A DNA stretch of 64,000 nucleotides from JAGMES01 sp023128035 (GCA_030627905.1 DAOVRZ010000009.1:15440-79439); one strand, 5' to 3'. Positions 17,785-26,506 are shown, counted from the first letter of the stretch. Notes: a model not told the origin generated them from the letters alone. A program made the numbers and translations.

Positions 17785-18909
17785 TTACTTTACTTCATAC
17801 TTCATAATAGTTAAATCTTCAACAACATCCCAATCCATTCTAACACCCAATCCATTTCCTTTAGGTGCATGTACATATCCATCTTTATCAGTTCTAATAA
17901 CATCAAGTGCACCTATTTCAAATGGTTCGTATGGGTATGCTTGTTCAAAATACGTACAATTATTGCAGGCAAGCATAGTATGAAGGTTAGCTGCTTGAGT
18001 CAGAGTCATTCCCCAGGATTGACCTTCAACTCTCATATTATTTGCTTGAGCAAGACCAATAATTTTCATCATTGGTGTGATTCCACCAACTACAGTTGCA
18101 TCAGCTCTTACATCCGTCCAACATCCTAAATTAATTGCATGCTGAATTTGTGGAAGAGTAATTAAAGAATTTCCACCACAAGAAATAGGAATTGTTGTTT
18201 TGGATACAAGATCTTTATAACCTTCCAAATCACTATCAGGCAATGGAGCCTCCAACCATACCCAATCCATCTCTTCTAAGACTTTAGCCATTTTATATGC
18301 TTCTTCTCTGTTATATTGTCTATCGACATCGAGCATAAACTCAATTCCTGAATCTTTAAAGTGTTCATGAACAGTTAAAACCAATTCTAAGTCTTTTTCA
18401 TATTCACAGTAGCAATGTAATTTGATAGCCTTAAATCCATGATCAATACAACCCTGAATATAATCAATATATGTTGGCATATCATCAAACATTGGAGTAC
18501 TTGCATAGGACAGGATTTTATCCCGCTGAGCTCCAAGCATCTGATACAAAGGCATACCAGCAGCTTGAGCTGCAATATCCCATAATGCAATGTCAATAAT
18601 TGATATTGTGGGGAAAGGCATCCAGTTTGGACGATTTGCCATCCAGTTCCAAATTTTTTCCCGATCTAAAGCTGATTGACCAATCAATCCAGGAAGATAG
18701 GGTCTAACAGCTTCGGCAATTGTTGTGTCAAAATCATGTTCAGTGTAAGCTATTGTCGCGCCTGCACCTTCATAACCATCCTTGGTAGTTATCCGACAGA
18801 TGATATTTGTAGTGTAGATTGGCCCCATATAGGTTGCCCATCTCACTCGTTTCGCGTTCTCATCTCCTGTCGCATAAATTTCTACCTTTTCGATCTCTAG
18901 CTTCTTCAT
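17785..18909 (-). CDS. Enolase-superfamily protein with unusual active site (374 aa)
   Basis: A mandelate racemase/muconate lactonizing-type protein of normal length. It has a capping domain (residues 1-125) and a barrel starting near KAIKLH (Lys163, His165 in place of the usual KxK). Expected metal ligands Asp194 (LDVD) and Glu220 (WLEAPL) are present, but the third carboxylate is replaced in ISCGGN (residues 242-247, where GEN is typical). The Asp of ADATVVGG (270) remains, and the catalytic His position reads GQSWG. It may therefore catalyse an atypical reaction or bind metal differently. It heads the unit with the BCCT carrier, downstream of a palindromic operator. AAGGAGTA precedes the ATG. 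Confidence 0.85.
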   Translation of the reverse strand: MKKLEIEKVEIYATGDENAKRVRWATYMGPIYTTNIICRITTKDGYEGAGATIAYTEHDFDTTIAEAVRPYLPGLIGQSALDREKIWNWMANRPNWMPFPTISIIDIALWDIAAQAAGMPLYQMLGAQRDKILSYASTPMFDDMPTYIDYIQGCIDHGFKAIKLHCYCEYEKDLELVLTVHEHFKDSGIEFMLDVDRQYNREEAYKMAKVLEEMDWVWLEAPLPDSDLEGYKDLVSKTTIPISCGGNSLITLPQIQHAINLGCWTDVRADATVVGGITPMMKIIGLAQANNMRVEGQSWGMTLTQAANLHTMLACNNCTYFEQAYPYEPFEIGALDVIRTDKDGYVHAPKGNGLGVRMDWDVVEDLTIMKYEVK

Positions 18910-19002
18910 TTTACTCCTCCTTAATTTTGATTAGTTTGTGCGAAGGCATAAACTGCTAAACTGCCTTTGAAAAACATAATCATTTTATAAAAACAAGGAT
19001 TA

Positions 19003-19052
19003 ATATATACATGAAATACAACTGATATATCAGATGTATTTCATGTATATAT
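19003..19052. promoter_or_regulatory. 50-bp perfect palindrome with a nested palindrome, candidate operator
   Basis: Arms of 18 bp (ATATATACATGAAATACA and exact complement) flank a 14-nt spacer that itself contains CTGATATATCAG. It lies about 95 bp upstream of the enolase-superfamily gene at 18909. No U-run follows, so a terminator is unlikely. It probably binds a dimeric or tetrameric regulator such as the GntR protein at 14240. Confidence 0.6.
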
Positions 19053-19103
19053 CATACCACAGAATTAATTGAATGGCAAGTGTTTTCTGAAAAATTTGTT
19101 TTC

Positions 19104-19147
19104 TCAAAAAAATAAATAAACCCGAAGTATTATCTACCTCGGGTTTA
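19104..19147 (-). terminator. Terminator after the SEC-C gene
   Basis: TAAACCCGA and its complement form a stem, followed on the minus strand by TTTATTTTTTT. It closes the unit that contains the SEC-C protein and the small ORF at 19156. Confidence 0.75.
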
Positions 19148-19155
19148 CATGATCC

Positions 19156-19266
19156 TCAATGTCTACAACCTGAACATGAGTGACCGCTATTGTTTTCATC
19201 ATTATGTGGACAATTAACCTCTTTTTTTTCATCAGTATAAACAACTTGGATAACCCTATCTTCCAC
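19156..19266 (-). CDS. Possible small Cys/His-rich peptide (36 aa) overlapping the SEC-C gene
   Basis: From a GTG at 19266 a 36-codon frame overlaps the last 11 bp of the SEC-C gene and ends just before a terminator. The sequence starts VEDRVIQVVYTDEKKEV and ends with CPH...HSCSGCRH, giving three cysteines and three histidines in 18 residues, a metal-binding look. There is no clear ribosome binding site, so it would need translational coupling. It could also be the remains of a longer C-terminus lost by frameshift. Low confidence. Confidence 0.35.
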   Translation of the reverse strand: MEDRVIQVVYTDEKKEVNCPHNDENNSGHSCSGCRH

Positions 19267-20494
19267 AACATTTTTTATATTTCTTCCCACTTCCGCAAGG
19301 ACATAATTCATTTCTTCCTATTTTTTTCTTCTTTCTTAGAGGTAGTATCTTCGCTGTTTTGATGGTTTCATTAGCTGATCCTATTACTTTTTCAGATAAA
19401 GGTTTTAAAAACTTCTTTTCCCGTGTAGCCAATTCATTTGGTGTATGACCCTTTATCGTCCACTGTCGTGTATGGTTATGGAACTGTTGTAAATATCCTG
19501 CTAACTCCTGAACTTGTTCTAATGAATCAAGTTTGATATATTTTTGTAAGAAGCTAATTTGTTCATTAAAACTTTTATTACTATTAATGTTATTTACACA
19601 GGATTTAGTTAAAATTTCTACCTCTTTATTAGTTAACCCATGTGTTTGCATTAGATACTTTTGAAAATTTTTCTGTACAAGGTTCCAATCAATATGACCT
19701 TTCTTACCTGCTGATTTAGCCATCTGTTTAGTTACAGGATAGTAATCTAAATTTTCTCTTCTCATTTGTTCTTCAATAATTTCTTCAGGTTCAGCAACAT
19801 CAGATAAATAATAATACGATTTCCTTTGTAACACAGAAGGATTATAGTTCATATATTCCCTCAATAACAGCAAATATTCATACATACCAACTTCGATTGA
19901 TATTAAATTTTCAAGCTTTTTATATAATTCATAATAAGTTACAACACCATAATAAAGCAATAAACCTTTACTAACATTAAGAATTTCTTCATTAACTCTA
20001 ATTTTATCCCTGATTTCCTCAGATAAAAGAAGTTCTTTACTAATTTCGAGTAATTCTTCAGGCATAATTAATATTGAAGAACCATCATATGAACCTGAGA
20101 ACATTACACCCCTTTGGTGATAATATCGTATAAGTCTTTCATCAGCAAAATTATTTTCTATTATTCCACCGTTTTCTATAATTTTTCCTACCAAATCAAA
20201 TTGTTCTCGATTTAATACACCAAACCATTCAGACAAGTTATTCTGTATTCTAGAAGACAATGTGTCAACTAACTCTCCCTTTTTAAGATGACTAATCCCT
20301 TTAAACTCCCAATTTTGTCTAATATGGTCCAGTTCGTATTTTGTGAATTTTGCCAATAACTCTTGATAAGTTGTTTTAACATCAATTGGTTTGTATAACT
20401 TTTCGATTTCTTTCCTTTTAGATTCTTCAACCATACTTTTCATACCGTCATATGCGTCTAATAAAAGTTTCTGATTTTTTTTGCTTAATGTCAT
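19256..20494 (-). CDS. SEC-C motif protein of unknown function (412 aa)
   Basis: The C-terminus is a textbook SEC-C zinc motif, RNELCPCGSGKKYKKCCGR, with CxCx8CC ligands, the same module as at the end of SecA. The preceding 390 residues are charged and helical, without recognised motifs; there is a possible SAP-like stretch (FKGISHLKKGELVDTL, residues 65-80). A similar layout occurs in many uncharacterised Firmicute proteins. No operon partners are evident apart from the short frame that overlaps its end. Possible role in protein or nucleic-acid binding; function unknown. Confidence 0.75.
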   Translation of the reverse strand: MTLSKKNQKLLLDAYDGMKSMVEESKRKEIEKLYKPIDVKTTYQELLAKFTKYELDHIRQNWEFKGISHLKKGELVDTLSSRIQNNLSEWFGVLNREQFDLVGKIIENGGIIENNFADERLIRYYHQRGVMFSGSYDGSSILIMPEELLEISKELLLSEEIRDKIRVNEEILNVSKGLLLYYGVVTYYELYKKLENLISIEVGMYEYLLLLREYMNYNPSVLQRKSYYYLSDVAEPEEIIEEQMRRENLDYYPVTKQMAKSAGKKGHIDWNLVQKNFQKYLMQTHGLTNKEVEILTKSCVNNINSNKSFNEQISFLQKYIKLDSLEQVQELAGYLQQFHNHTRQWTIKGHTPNELATREKKFLKPLSEKVIGSANETIKTAKILPLRKKKKIGRNELCPCGSGKKYKKCCGR

Positions 20495-20601
20495 ATTTTT
20501 CTCCTCAATTCATGGATATTTAATAATTAATTACGCGATAACTTCGCCAATTCCTGTTACAACTATGTTTTTTTAAAATAAATCATGAAATTCATTCAAA
20601 A

Positions 20602-20633
20602 AGGGTCATGAAAATCTATATTTTCATGACCCT
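20602..20633 (-). terminator. Strong intrinsic terminator
   Basis: A 14-bp perfect stem (AGGGTCATGAAAAT, loop CTAT) is followed on the minus strand by TTTTTG. It lies directly after the gene remnant at 20639. Confidence 0.85.
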
Positions 20634-20638
20634 AAGAC

Positions 20639-20806
20639 TTACTCTACAATTATAATAATTTTTTCTGCACTTCCTATTGGAGGTAAACTCATCGTAACAG
20701 CTGGCCCATAAAATGCTTTAATCTTTAAACCTTCCTTCAATTCATCAATAGAGATTTCTAAACCTGACTGATCAGCTATAACAGTCCTATATTTTTTGTA
20801 TTTTAC
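20639..20806 (-). pseudogene. C-terminal remnant of a secreted/copper-amine-oxidase-like domain protein
   Basis: An open frame of 55 codons without a start encodes RTVIADQSGLEISIDELKEG and then IKAFYGPAVTMSLPPIGSAEK before TAA. The YGPAVTMSLPP pattern is typical of short C-terminal domains of secreted Firmicute proteins (copper amine oxidase N-domain or DUF3221-like). A TAG precedes the frame at its 5' side and no partner fragment is adjacent, so this looks like the tail of a deleted gene that kept its terminator. Confidence 0.55.
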
Positions 20807-20871
20807 CTATTTAGACGCATAAATTCGCAAAAAGTTTCACATAAAATTTTTTTCTCCTTCAAAACTATAAC

Positions 20872-20904
20872 AAAAAAAGAGCATCCACATTGGGTTGCTC
20901 TTTT
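20872..20904 (-). terminator. Terminator of the peptide ABC transporter operon
   Basis: AAAAGAGCA pairs with TGCTCTTTT, followed by U on the minus strand, 19 bp past the stop of the substrate-binding protein gene. Confidence 0.8.
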
Positions 20905-20922
20905 CAAAATATTAGATTTTTA

Positions 20923-22470
20923 CTAAAATGACCATTTATCTATATGATATATTGGCTGCTTAAATGTATTCCAAAGTTCTTCGGGAATTGTAAGTTCATC
21001 ATTATATGCTTCTCCAACTATTGACCAATAAAGAGGATAACTAGCAACATCATCCATAGCAATCTCTTGAACCTTTTGGTAGAGTTTCCAGCGTTCAGTT
21101 TCATCAGCAGTTGCCTTAATCTTTTCAATTAACATATCAACCTCTTCATTACTATAGGTACCAAAGATAGGATTCCAACTTGATTCTGATTGCCAAACTT
21201 CGACAAAACTGAATGGAGATGGTAAGGATGCTGACCATCTTTCTCTAAACATAGGAGCTCCACCTTCTGCGGTCACATCCAAATATGTACCCCATTCTAA
21301 AGCTACAACTTCTAAATCAATTCCAATCATAGCAACTTGTTGTTGGATTTGTTGAGCTTCTAATACTCTTTCTTTATAGCCGGAAGGCACGAATAGTTGT
21401 GTCTTAAATCCATCAGGGTAACCCGCTTCTGCCATTAACTCTTTAGCTTTATTTAAATTTAATTCATAAGCATTTGCGTCTTTCGCTGTTGCAGGATGAA
21501 AGTTAGGTATTCTTCCGACTGCAGGAACAGCCATATCTCCTCTTGTTAGTACTATTAATTCAGACCGATCAATAGCATATGCTACTGCTTGTCTTAATCT
21601 TACATCACTGAAAATGGAATCTTCTCTTTTATTAAAACAAATCCTATCATCTTGAAAAGCTTGGAAAGTACCAAATTTCAAACCTGAATTATTAATCTTT
21701 TTCAAGTTTTTAAACTTATCTGCTGGCATCTCAGCAACAAAATCTATCTGTTTTGCTTGTAAAGCCATAATCGAAGATGTAGTTTCTGGATAAAACCTAA
21801 ATTCAACTTTGGCAATCTTTGCCTCTTCTTCCCAATAGTCCTCAAATTTTTCTAGTATAATTTTCTGTCCAGGAACTGCTTTTACAAACTTATATGGACC
21901 TGAACCTATTGGATTTCTCTCATACCCGTCCCAACCAACTTTTTCAATGTAATCCTTAGGAAGTACTGCACCACGTAATCTAGCTGTAGTCAAAAAGGTT
22001 ACATTTACTTTCGAAAGAACCACTTTCAGAGTATAATCATCTAGCAACTCTAACTTCTCAATATCTTTATAATATTTATGATGAGGAGAACCTAATGTTT
22101 CATCCATATATGCTTCATAGGTGAATTTCACATCTTCAGCAGTTAAATCTTCGCCATTATGAAATTTTATCCCTTTTTTAATTTTAAAGATATACACCTT
22201 TCCGTCATCTTCAACAGAATAGCTTTCTGTTACAGCATCTTCAGAAGTATATTCGCCATTTAGATTAATTTCAATCAATGGATCACAGATATTACTAAAA
22301 AGATAACTAGTGTATGTATCTTGAGCAGTAACAATATTTAGTTTAGATGGTTCTGCTTGAATTGCTATTTTGAGTATCTCAGTATCTTTTTTTGCAAATG
22401 CTCCTTGAGAAACTATGAACAATCCAAAAACCAAAGTTAGAATCAACAACAAAGAATAATTTTTTTTCAT
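20923..22470 (-). CDS. Peptide/nickel-type ABC transporter substrate-binding protein
   Basis: A family-5 solute-binding protein. The start at 22470 (MKKNYSLLLILTLVFG...) gives a clear signal peptide cut near QGAFA-KKD (no lipobox Cys) and has GGGAGGAA 6 nt upstream; in-frame starts further upstream would add a non-signal tail. The mature part shows DGKVYIFKIKKGIKFHNGEDLTAEDV, the family hallmark, and YAIDRSELI. It is the last gene of a permease-permease-ATPase-ATPase-SBP operon and begins 13 bp after the second ATPase. Being distal, it may be made in excess from an unseen internal promoter. Peptides are the likely cargo. Confidence 0.93.
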   Translation of the reverse strand: MKKNYSLLLILTLVFGLFIVSQGAFAKKDTEILKIAIQAEPSKLNIVTAQDTYTSYLFSNICDPLIEINLNGEYTSEDAVTESYSVEDDGKVYIFKIKKGIKFHNGEDLTAEDVKFTYEAYMDETLGSPHHKYYKDIEKLELLDDYTLKVVLSKVNVTFLTTARLRGAVLPKDYIEKVGWDGYERNPIGSGPYKFVKAVPGQKIILEKFEDYWEEEAKIAKVEFRFYPETTSSIMALQAKQIDFVAEMPADKFKNLKKINNSGLKFGTFQAFQDDRICFNKREDSIFSDVRLRQAVAYAIDRSELIVLTRGDMAVPAVGRIPNFHPATAKDANAYELNLNKAKELMAEAGYPDGFKTQLFVPSGYKERVLEAQQIQQQVAMIGIDLEVVALEWGTYLDVTAEGGAPMFRERWSASLPSPFSFVEVWQSESSWNPIFGTYSNEEVDMLIEKIKATADETERWKLYQKVQEIAMDDVASYPLYWSIVGEAYNDELTIPEELWNTFKQPIYHIDKWSF

Positions 22471-22483
22471 TTCATTTCCTCCC

Positions 22484-23437
22484 TTATTTTTTGTATTTAT
22501 GACATGCAATATCTCTTCCATCATCTAGGGTAACTAAGTTAGGTTCCTCCTTCCTACATTTTTCATTAGCATAAGGACAACGAGGACCAAAATTACACCC
22601 CTCAGGGGGATTAACAGGACTTGGCACCTCACCAATCAAAGGTATTTCTTCAATGTTTTTATTGGGATTTGGTACAGGCACTGATTTAAAAAGTCCTTGA
22701 GTATATGGATGCTTAGGATTTTTAAATATTGTATCAACCTCCCCTATTTCAACAATCTTGCCCAGATACATAACCGCTATTCTATCCGAAACCAACCGAA
22801 TAAGATTGATATCATGAGAGATGTAAAAATAAGTTAAGCCTCTTTCTTTTTTAATTTTAGCTAAAAGTTTTAAAATCTTTGTTTGAACTGAAACATCCAG
22901 TGCAGAGGTAGGTTCATCAAAAAAGACTATTTTTGGTTCTACAGCCAAAGCTCTAGCTATTCCAACCCGTTGTTTTTGCCCACCACTTAATTCATGAGGA
23001 TAACGAATCATATGCTCTGACTGTAATCCCATTGTTTTAAGTAGTTTCAAAATTTCTAACTGAACCCTTTCCTTTTTATCGGCAATCTTATGAATTTTTA
23101 AAGGTCGAGATAAAATATCATAGACCGTCATCTTAGGATTCAAAGAAGCATGTGGATCTTGAAAAACTAAACTCATCGCTTTCCGAAGTTTCCTTAATTC
23201 TTTTTTACTTTTATGAGTTATATCTTCATTCAGAAAAAATATCTGACCAGATGTTGGGTCACTAAGTCGTAAAAGAGTTTTAATTAAAGTTGATTTACCA
23301 CACCCTGATTCACCTACCAAGCCAACTGTTTCACCTTTTTGAATTGTTAAATTTACTCCATCTACAGCTTTAACCAAACCTGTTGGACTATCATAATATT
23401 TTTTTAAATCCCTAACTTCAAGTATGATATTTGACAT
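22484..23437 (-). CDS. Oligopeptide ABC transporter ATP-binding protein (OppF/DppF type)
   Basis: Walker A GESGCGKSTL is near residue 48, the signature LSGGQKQRVGIARAL follows, and Walker B is IVFFDEPTSALDVS. The C-terminal oligopeptide/dipeptide extension contains CNFGPRCPYANEKC, a four-cysteine segment known in this subfamily to bind an Fe-S cluster in some members. ATG 23437 is preferred (AAGGTG 6 nt upstream) over GTG 23446. It follows the OppD-like gene by 5 bp and forms the heterodimeric motor with it. Confidence 0.93.
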   Translation of the reverse strand: MSNIILEVRDLKKYYDSPTGLVKAVDGVNLTIQKGETVGLVGESGCGKSTLIKTLLRLSDPTSGQIFFLNEDITHKSKKELRKLRKAMSLVFQDPHASLNPKMTVYDILSRPLKIHKIADKKERVQLEILKLLKTMGLQSEHMIRYPHELSGGQKQRVGIARALAVEPKIVFFDEPTSALDVSVQTKILKLLAKIKKERGLTYFYISHDINLIRLVSDRIAVMYLGKIVEIGEVDTIFKNPKHPYTQGLFKSVPVPNPNKNIEEIPLIGEVPSPVNPPEGCNFGPRCPYANEKCRKEEPNLVTLDDGRDIACHKYKK

Positions 23438-23442
23438 CACTA

Positions 23443-24405
23443 TCACCTTCTATGACAAGCAACAAAATGTTGATTGTCTATTTCTTTTAATTTTGGCACT
23501 TCTTTTGCACAAATATCTATAGCCTCATCACAACGAGGATGAAATCTACAACCCTTTGGTGGATTGATTAATCTAGGTACAGAGCCTGGAATTTCCTCCA
23601 AATCATCTAGATTCGTTTCAGGCCCCAATACAGAATGAACTAATTTATTTGTATAAGGATGGGTAGGATTATTAAACAATTCCTCAACTGAAAGATTCTC
23701 AACTATTCGACCTGCATACATTACAGAAACATAATCACATATCTCACTAACAACAGCTAAGTCATGAGAAATATAAAGAATTGTCATTTTAAACTTTGCT
23801 TTTAAATCCTTCAAAACTTTTAAAAACTGAGCTTGTATTGAGACATCAAGAGCAGTAGTTGGTTCATCTGCGATCAATAAATTGGGATTACAGGCTAACA
23901 TCATTGCAATCATTACCCTCTGTTTCATTCCTCCACTTAATTGATGTGGGTATTTCTTTAACAAGTCAACTACATCAGGCAATTTTACTTTATTTAATTC
24001 TCCTATAATAAGTTCTTTTAACTCTTCTTTTGAAGCTTTTTGATACATTTTTAAGACTTCTTCCATTTGATTTTGAATAGTAAAAACTGGATTTAGTGAA
24101 GATCCTGGATCTTGAAATATCATAGCAATTTCATTTCCTCTGATATCTCTTTGCATCTCCATTTCTTTCAGTTTCAAAAGATTTTTGCCTTTATAAGAAA
24201 TTTTTCCACCTTTAATGATTGCATTATTATCTAATAATTTAAGAATCGCTAATCCCGTAATACTCTTACCACAACCTGTCTCGCCAATCATACCATGAAC
24301 AGAACCTTTTTGAATTGAAAAACTCACACCATCTAGAGCCTCTACTTCGCCTTCCTCAGTTTGAAAGGAGAGAACTAAATCTTCTATTTTAAGTAATTGT
24401 TCCAT
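23443..24405 (-). CDS. Oligopeptide ABC transporter ATP-binding protein (OppD/DppD type)
   Basis: Walker A GETGCGKSITGLAIL, signature LSGGMKQRVMIAMML and Walker B LLIADEPTTALDVS are present, with the OppD-type C-terminal extension (CRFHPRCDEAIDIC). Length 320 aa is standard. It lies 21 bp after the second permease gene. It supplies half of the ATPase pair that drives peptide import through the permeases encoded at 24427 and 25348. Confidence 0.93.
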   Translation of the reverse strand: MEQLLKIEDLVLSFQTEEGEVEALDGVSFSIQKGSVHGMIGETGCGKSITGLAILKLLDNNAIIKGGKISYKGKNLLKLKEMEMQRDIRGNEIAMIFQDPGSSLNPVFTIQNQMEEVLKMYQKASKEELKELIIGELNKVKLPDVVDLLKKYPHQLSGGMKQRVMIAMMLACNPNLLIADEPTTALDVSIQAQFLKVLKDLKAKFKMTILYISHDLAVVSEICDYVSVMYAGRIVENLSVEELFNNPTHPYTNKLVHSVLGPETNLDDLEEIPGSVPRLINPPKGCRFHPRCDEAIDICAKEVPKLKEIDNQHFVACHRR

Positions 24406-24426
24406 AATTATTCTCCTTTACTTAAT

Positions 24427-25344
24427 TTAATTTCTTTTAGTAGCAGGATCAAGAGCATCTCTTAAACCATCGCCAATAAAGTTAAAACCCAGCACAGTAA
24501 CCATGATAAATATTCCTGCAGAAGTTGAAATCCAAGGAGCTTGCAGAATATAATCCCTACCAGCTGCAATCATCGAACCCCATGAAGGTGTGGGCGGTTG
24601 TACACCAAGACCTAAAAAACTTAAAGTAGCACTAGCAATTAAAGCAGTTGGCATCATTATGCAGACCATAATGATAGCAGTCGAGAGCGCGTTAGGTATA
24701 ATATATCTAACAATAATTGAGAAGGTTGATTCACCGATTGCTAATGCGGCTTCCACATAATCTGCTTCTTTTATAGTAAGTATCTTACTTCTTACCATAC
24801 GTGCATATGTTGTCCAGCCCACTACACCCAAAGCAATTACTACATTATAAATTCCTTGGCCCATAATTCCTGCTATTGCCATCGCTAAAATTATTACAGG
24901 AAATGAATGAAAGATATCTACTAATCCCATAATAATGTTATCAATCCATCCTCCAAAATATCCTGAAAGTATACCCAGACCTATACCGATAAATCCTTCG
25001 AAGAGAACTATCAATACACCTATTTGTAAAGCTATCCTAGAACCGTAAAATAATCTTGTAAGAACATCTCTCCCCAAAGCATCTGTCCCTAATAAGTGCT
25101 CACTTGAAGGTGCTTCTAATTTTCTTATAGGACTTGTCATATATGGGTCATATGGAGAAATTATAGGAGCAAAAATAGCAATCAATATAACAAGAATTAC
25201 GATGCTAAGACCTATTACAGCAAGTTTATTCCTTTTAAATCTGGCCCAGACTAGTTGAATTTGACTTCTTCCTTTTTTCCTTGTACCCTTAAGTGAATTA
25301 TCCATATCTGTCTTAAATTCTTCATAATTTAAGTTTATATCCAT
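24427..25344 (-). CDS. Peptide ABC transporter permease (OppC/DppC type)
   Basis: A 305-residue membrane subunit with an N-terminal cytosolic tail, a first helix at about 42-64 (LAVIGLSIVILVILIAIFAP), the LLGTDALGRDVLTRLFYGSR block and the ATPase-docking EAA loop (EAALAIGESTFSIIVRYIIPN). This is the usual OppC_N plus BPD_transp_1 architecture. It starts 3 bp after the OppB-like gene. Confidence 0.93.
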   Translation of the reverse strand: MDINLNYEEFKTDMDNSLKGTRKKGRSQIQLVWARFKRNKLAVIGLSIVILVILIAIFAPIISPYDPYMTSPIRKLEAPSSEHLLGTDALGRDVLTRLFYGSRIALQIGVLIVLFEGFIGIGLGILSGYFGGWIDNIIMGLVDIFHSFPVIILAMAIAGIMGQGIYNVVIALGVVGWTTYARMVRSKILTIKEADYVEAALAIGESTFSIIVRYIIPNALSTAIIMVCIMMPTALIASATLSFLGLGVQPPTPSWGSMIAAGRDYILQAPWISTSAGIFIMVTVLGFNFIGDGLRDALDPATKRN

Positions 25345-25347
25345 TTT

Positions 25348-26271
25348 TTATCCCTCCAACCTTATCCGTGGATCTATTAAAGTATAAACCAGATCAGCCA
25401 AAAGATTTGCTATAACAACTGCTATTGAGATAATCAAAAGGATTGCCTGAACCACAGGATAATCTCTAGCCAATACACTATTTACTAATAACGATCCCAA
25501 CCCTCCCCAAGCAAATACGACTTCAATTACTACCGAACCACCAATAATCCATGGTAAACGTAAAGCAAGCATTGTAATTATGGGTATCAGCGCATTTCTT
25601 AAAGCATGTTTTCCGATAACCATGAAATTTTTTATTCCTTTAGCTTTCGCTGTCCTAATATACTGCTGATTTAAAACTTCTAACATCTCTGAACGCATCG
25701 GTCTTGCAAACCACGCTTCTTGTTGCAATCCTAAACATAAAGCAGGTAATATAAATGAAGAAAAACCATACATACCAGCAATTGGTACCCATCTCAATTT
25801 AAGGCCAAAGATATACAACAAAACTATCGCTAGCCAAAAAGAAGGAATTGAAAGCCAAAACATAGCTTGAGTCGTTGAGAAATAATCAAGCCAGGAATTT
25901 TTCTTCAATGCTGCAATAATTCCTAAGAATATTCCTATAATAAGGGAAATTAAGAGCCCTGAAAGATTTAAAAGTAACGAGATACCAATTCTATCTCCAA
26001 TTAATTCTGTAACAGGACGATTATAGCGAATTGAAGTCCCTAAATCACCTTTTGCTATATTTGTTACCCAACTTATGTACTGGATATATAATGGTTCATC
26101 TAGATTAAATTTTGCTCTAACTGCTGCTAAATTCTCTTCTGAAGCATAAGGACCTAACATTATCCTAGCCGGATCACCAGGGGTAAAATGTAAAATTAAA
26201 AAAGCGATTAATGTTACCCCCACTGCTGTTAAAACCGTTCTAAATAATTTTTTAAATATATTTTTATTCAA
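25348..26271 (-). CDS. Peptide ABC transporter permease (OppB/DppB type)
   Basis: First gene of the operon: 307 residues with about six helices. The N-terminal FLILHFTPGDPARIMLGPYA, the periplasmic-side LDEPLYIQYISW and the EAA loop (RTAKAKGIKNFMVIGKHALRN) mark the B-type permease. GGGGGG lies just before the ATG. A sigma-A promoter (26367-26396) and an inverted repeat lie upstream. Confidence 0.93.
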   Translation of the reverse strand: MNKNIFKKLFRTVLTAVGVTLIAFLILHFTPGDPARIMLGPYASEENLAAVRAKFNLDEPLYIQYISWVTNIAKGDLGTSIRYNRPVTELIGDRIGISLLLNLSGLLISLIIGIFLGIIAALKKNSWLDYFSTTQAMFWLSIPSFWLAIVLLYIFGLKLRWVPIAGMYGFSSFILPALCLGLQQEAWFARPMRSEMLEVLNQQYIRTAKAKGIKNFMVIGKHALRNALIPIITMLALRLPWIIGGSVVIEVVFAWGGLGSLLVNSVLARDYPVVQAILLIISIAVVIANLLADLVYTLIDPRIRLEG

Positions 26272-26310
26272 TATGAGCCCCCCTATTATTTATGAATATA
26301 AGTTTGCCTA

Positions 26311-26351
26311 AATAAATATGTAACTTGATAAGTATTTAATGCATATTTATT
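26311..26351. promoter_or_regulatory. Inverted repeat in the leader of the peptide transporter operon
   Basis: AATAAATATG and its complement CATATTTATT are separated by 21 nt, between the promoter (26367) and the first gene. It could be a repressor site or a leader stem. Confidence 0.35.
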
Positions 26352-26366
26352 CGTAATTTATTTATA

Positions 26367-26396
26367 ATTATACATCCTTTGATTTGAATTTGTCAA
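26367..26396 (-). promoter_or_regulatory. Sigma-A type promoter of the peptide transporter operon
   Basis: On the minus strand TTGACA and TATAAT are both consensus and 18 nt apart, about 95 bp upstream of the first permease gene. Confidence 0.8.
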
Positions 26397-26456
26397 GTAC
26401 TTAATATAATATAGAATTCTTTTGATAATTCTGTTAATTTTAGGATTAACCTATTA

Positions 26457-26499
26457 AAAACAAAAAGACAAACCATCAAATGGTTTGTCTTTTTGTTTT
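26457..26499. terminator. Bidirectional terminator
   Basis: A long perfect stem (AAAACAAAAAGACAAACCAT with a CAA loop) has A/T-rich arms on both sides, separating the transporter promoter from the cold-shock gene region. Confidence 0.85.
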
Positions 26500-26506
26500 C
26501 TTTAAC

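Noticed and set aside
19180..19362. Plus-strand Phe/Ile-rich frame resembling a membrane peptide
   Set aside because: It is antisense to the SEC-C end, and the hydrophobicity comes from A-rich codons on the minus strand.
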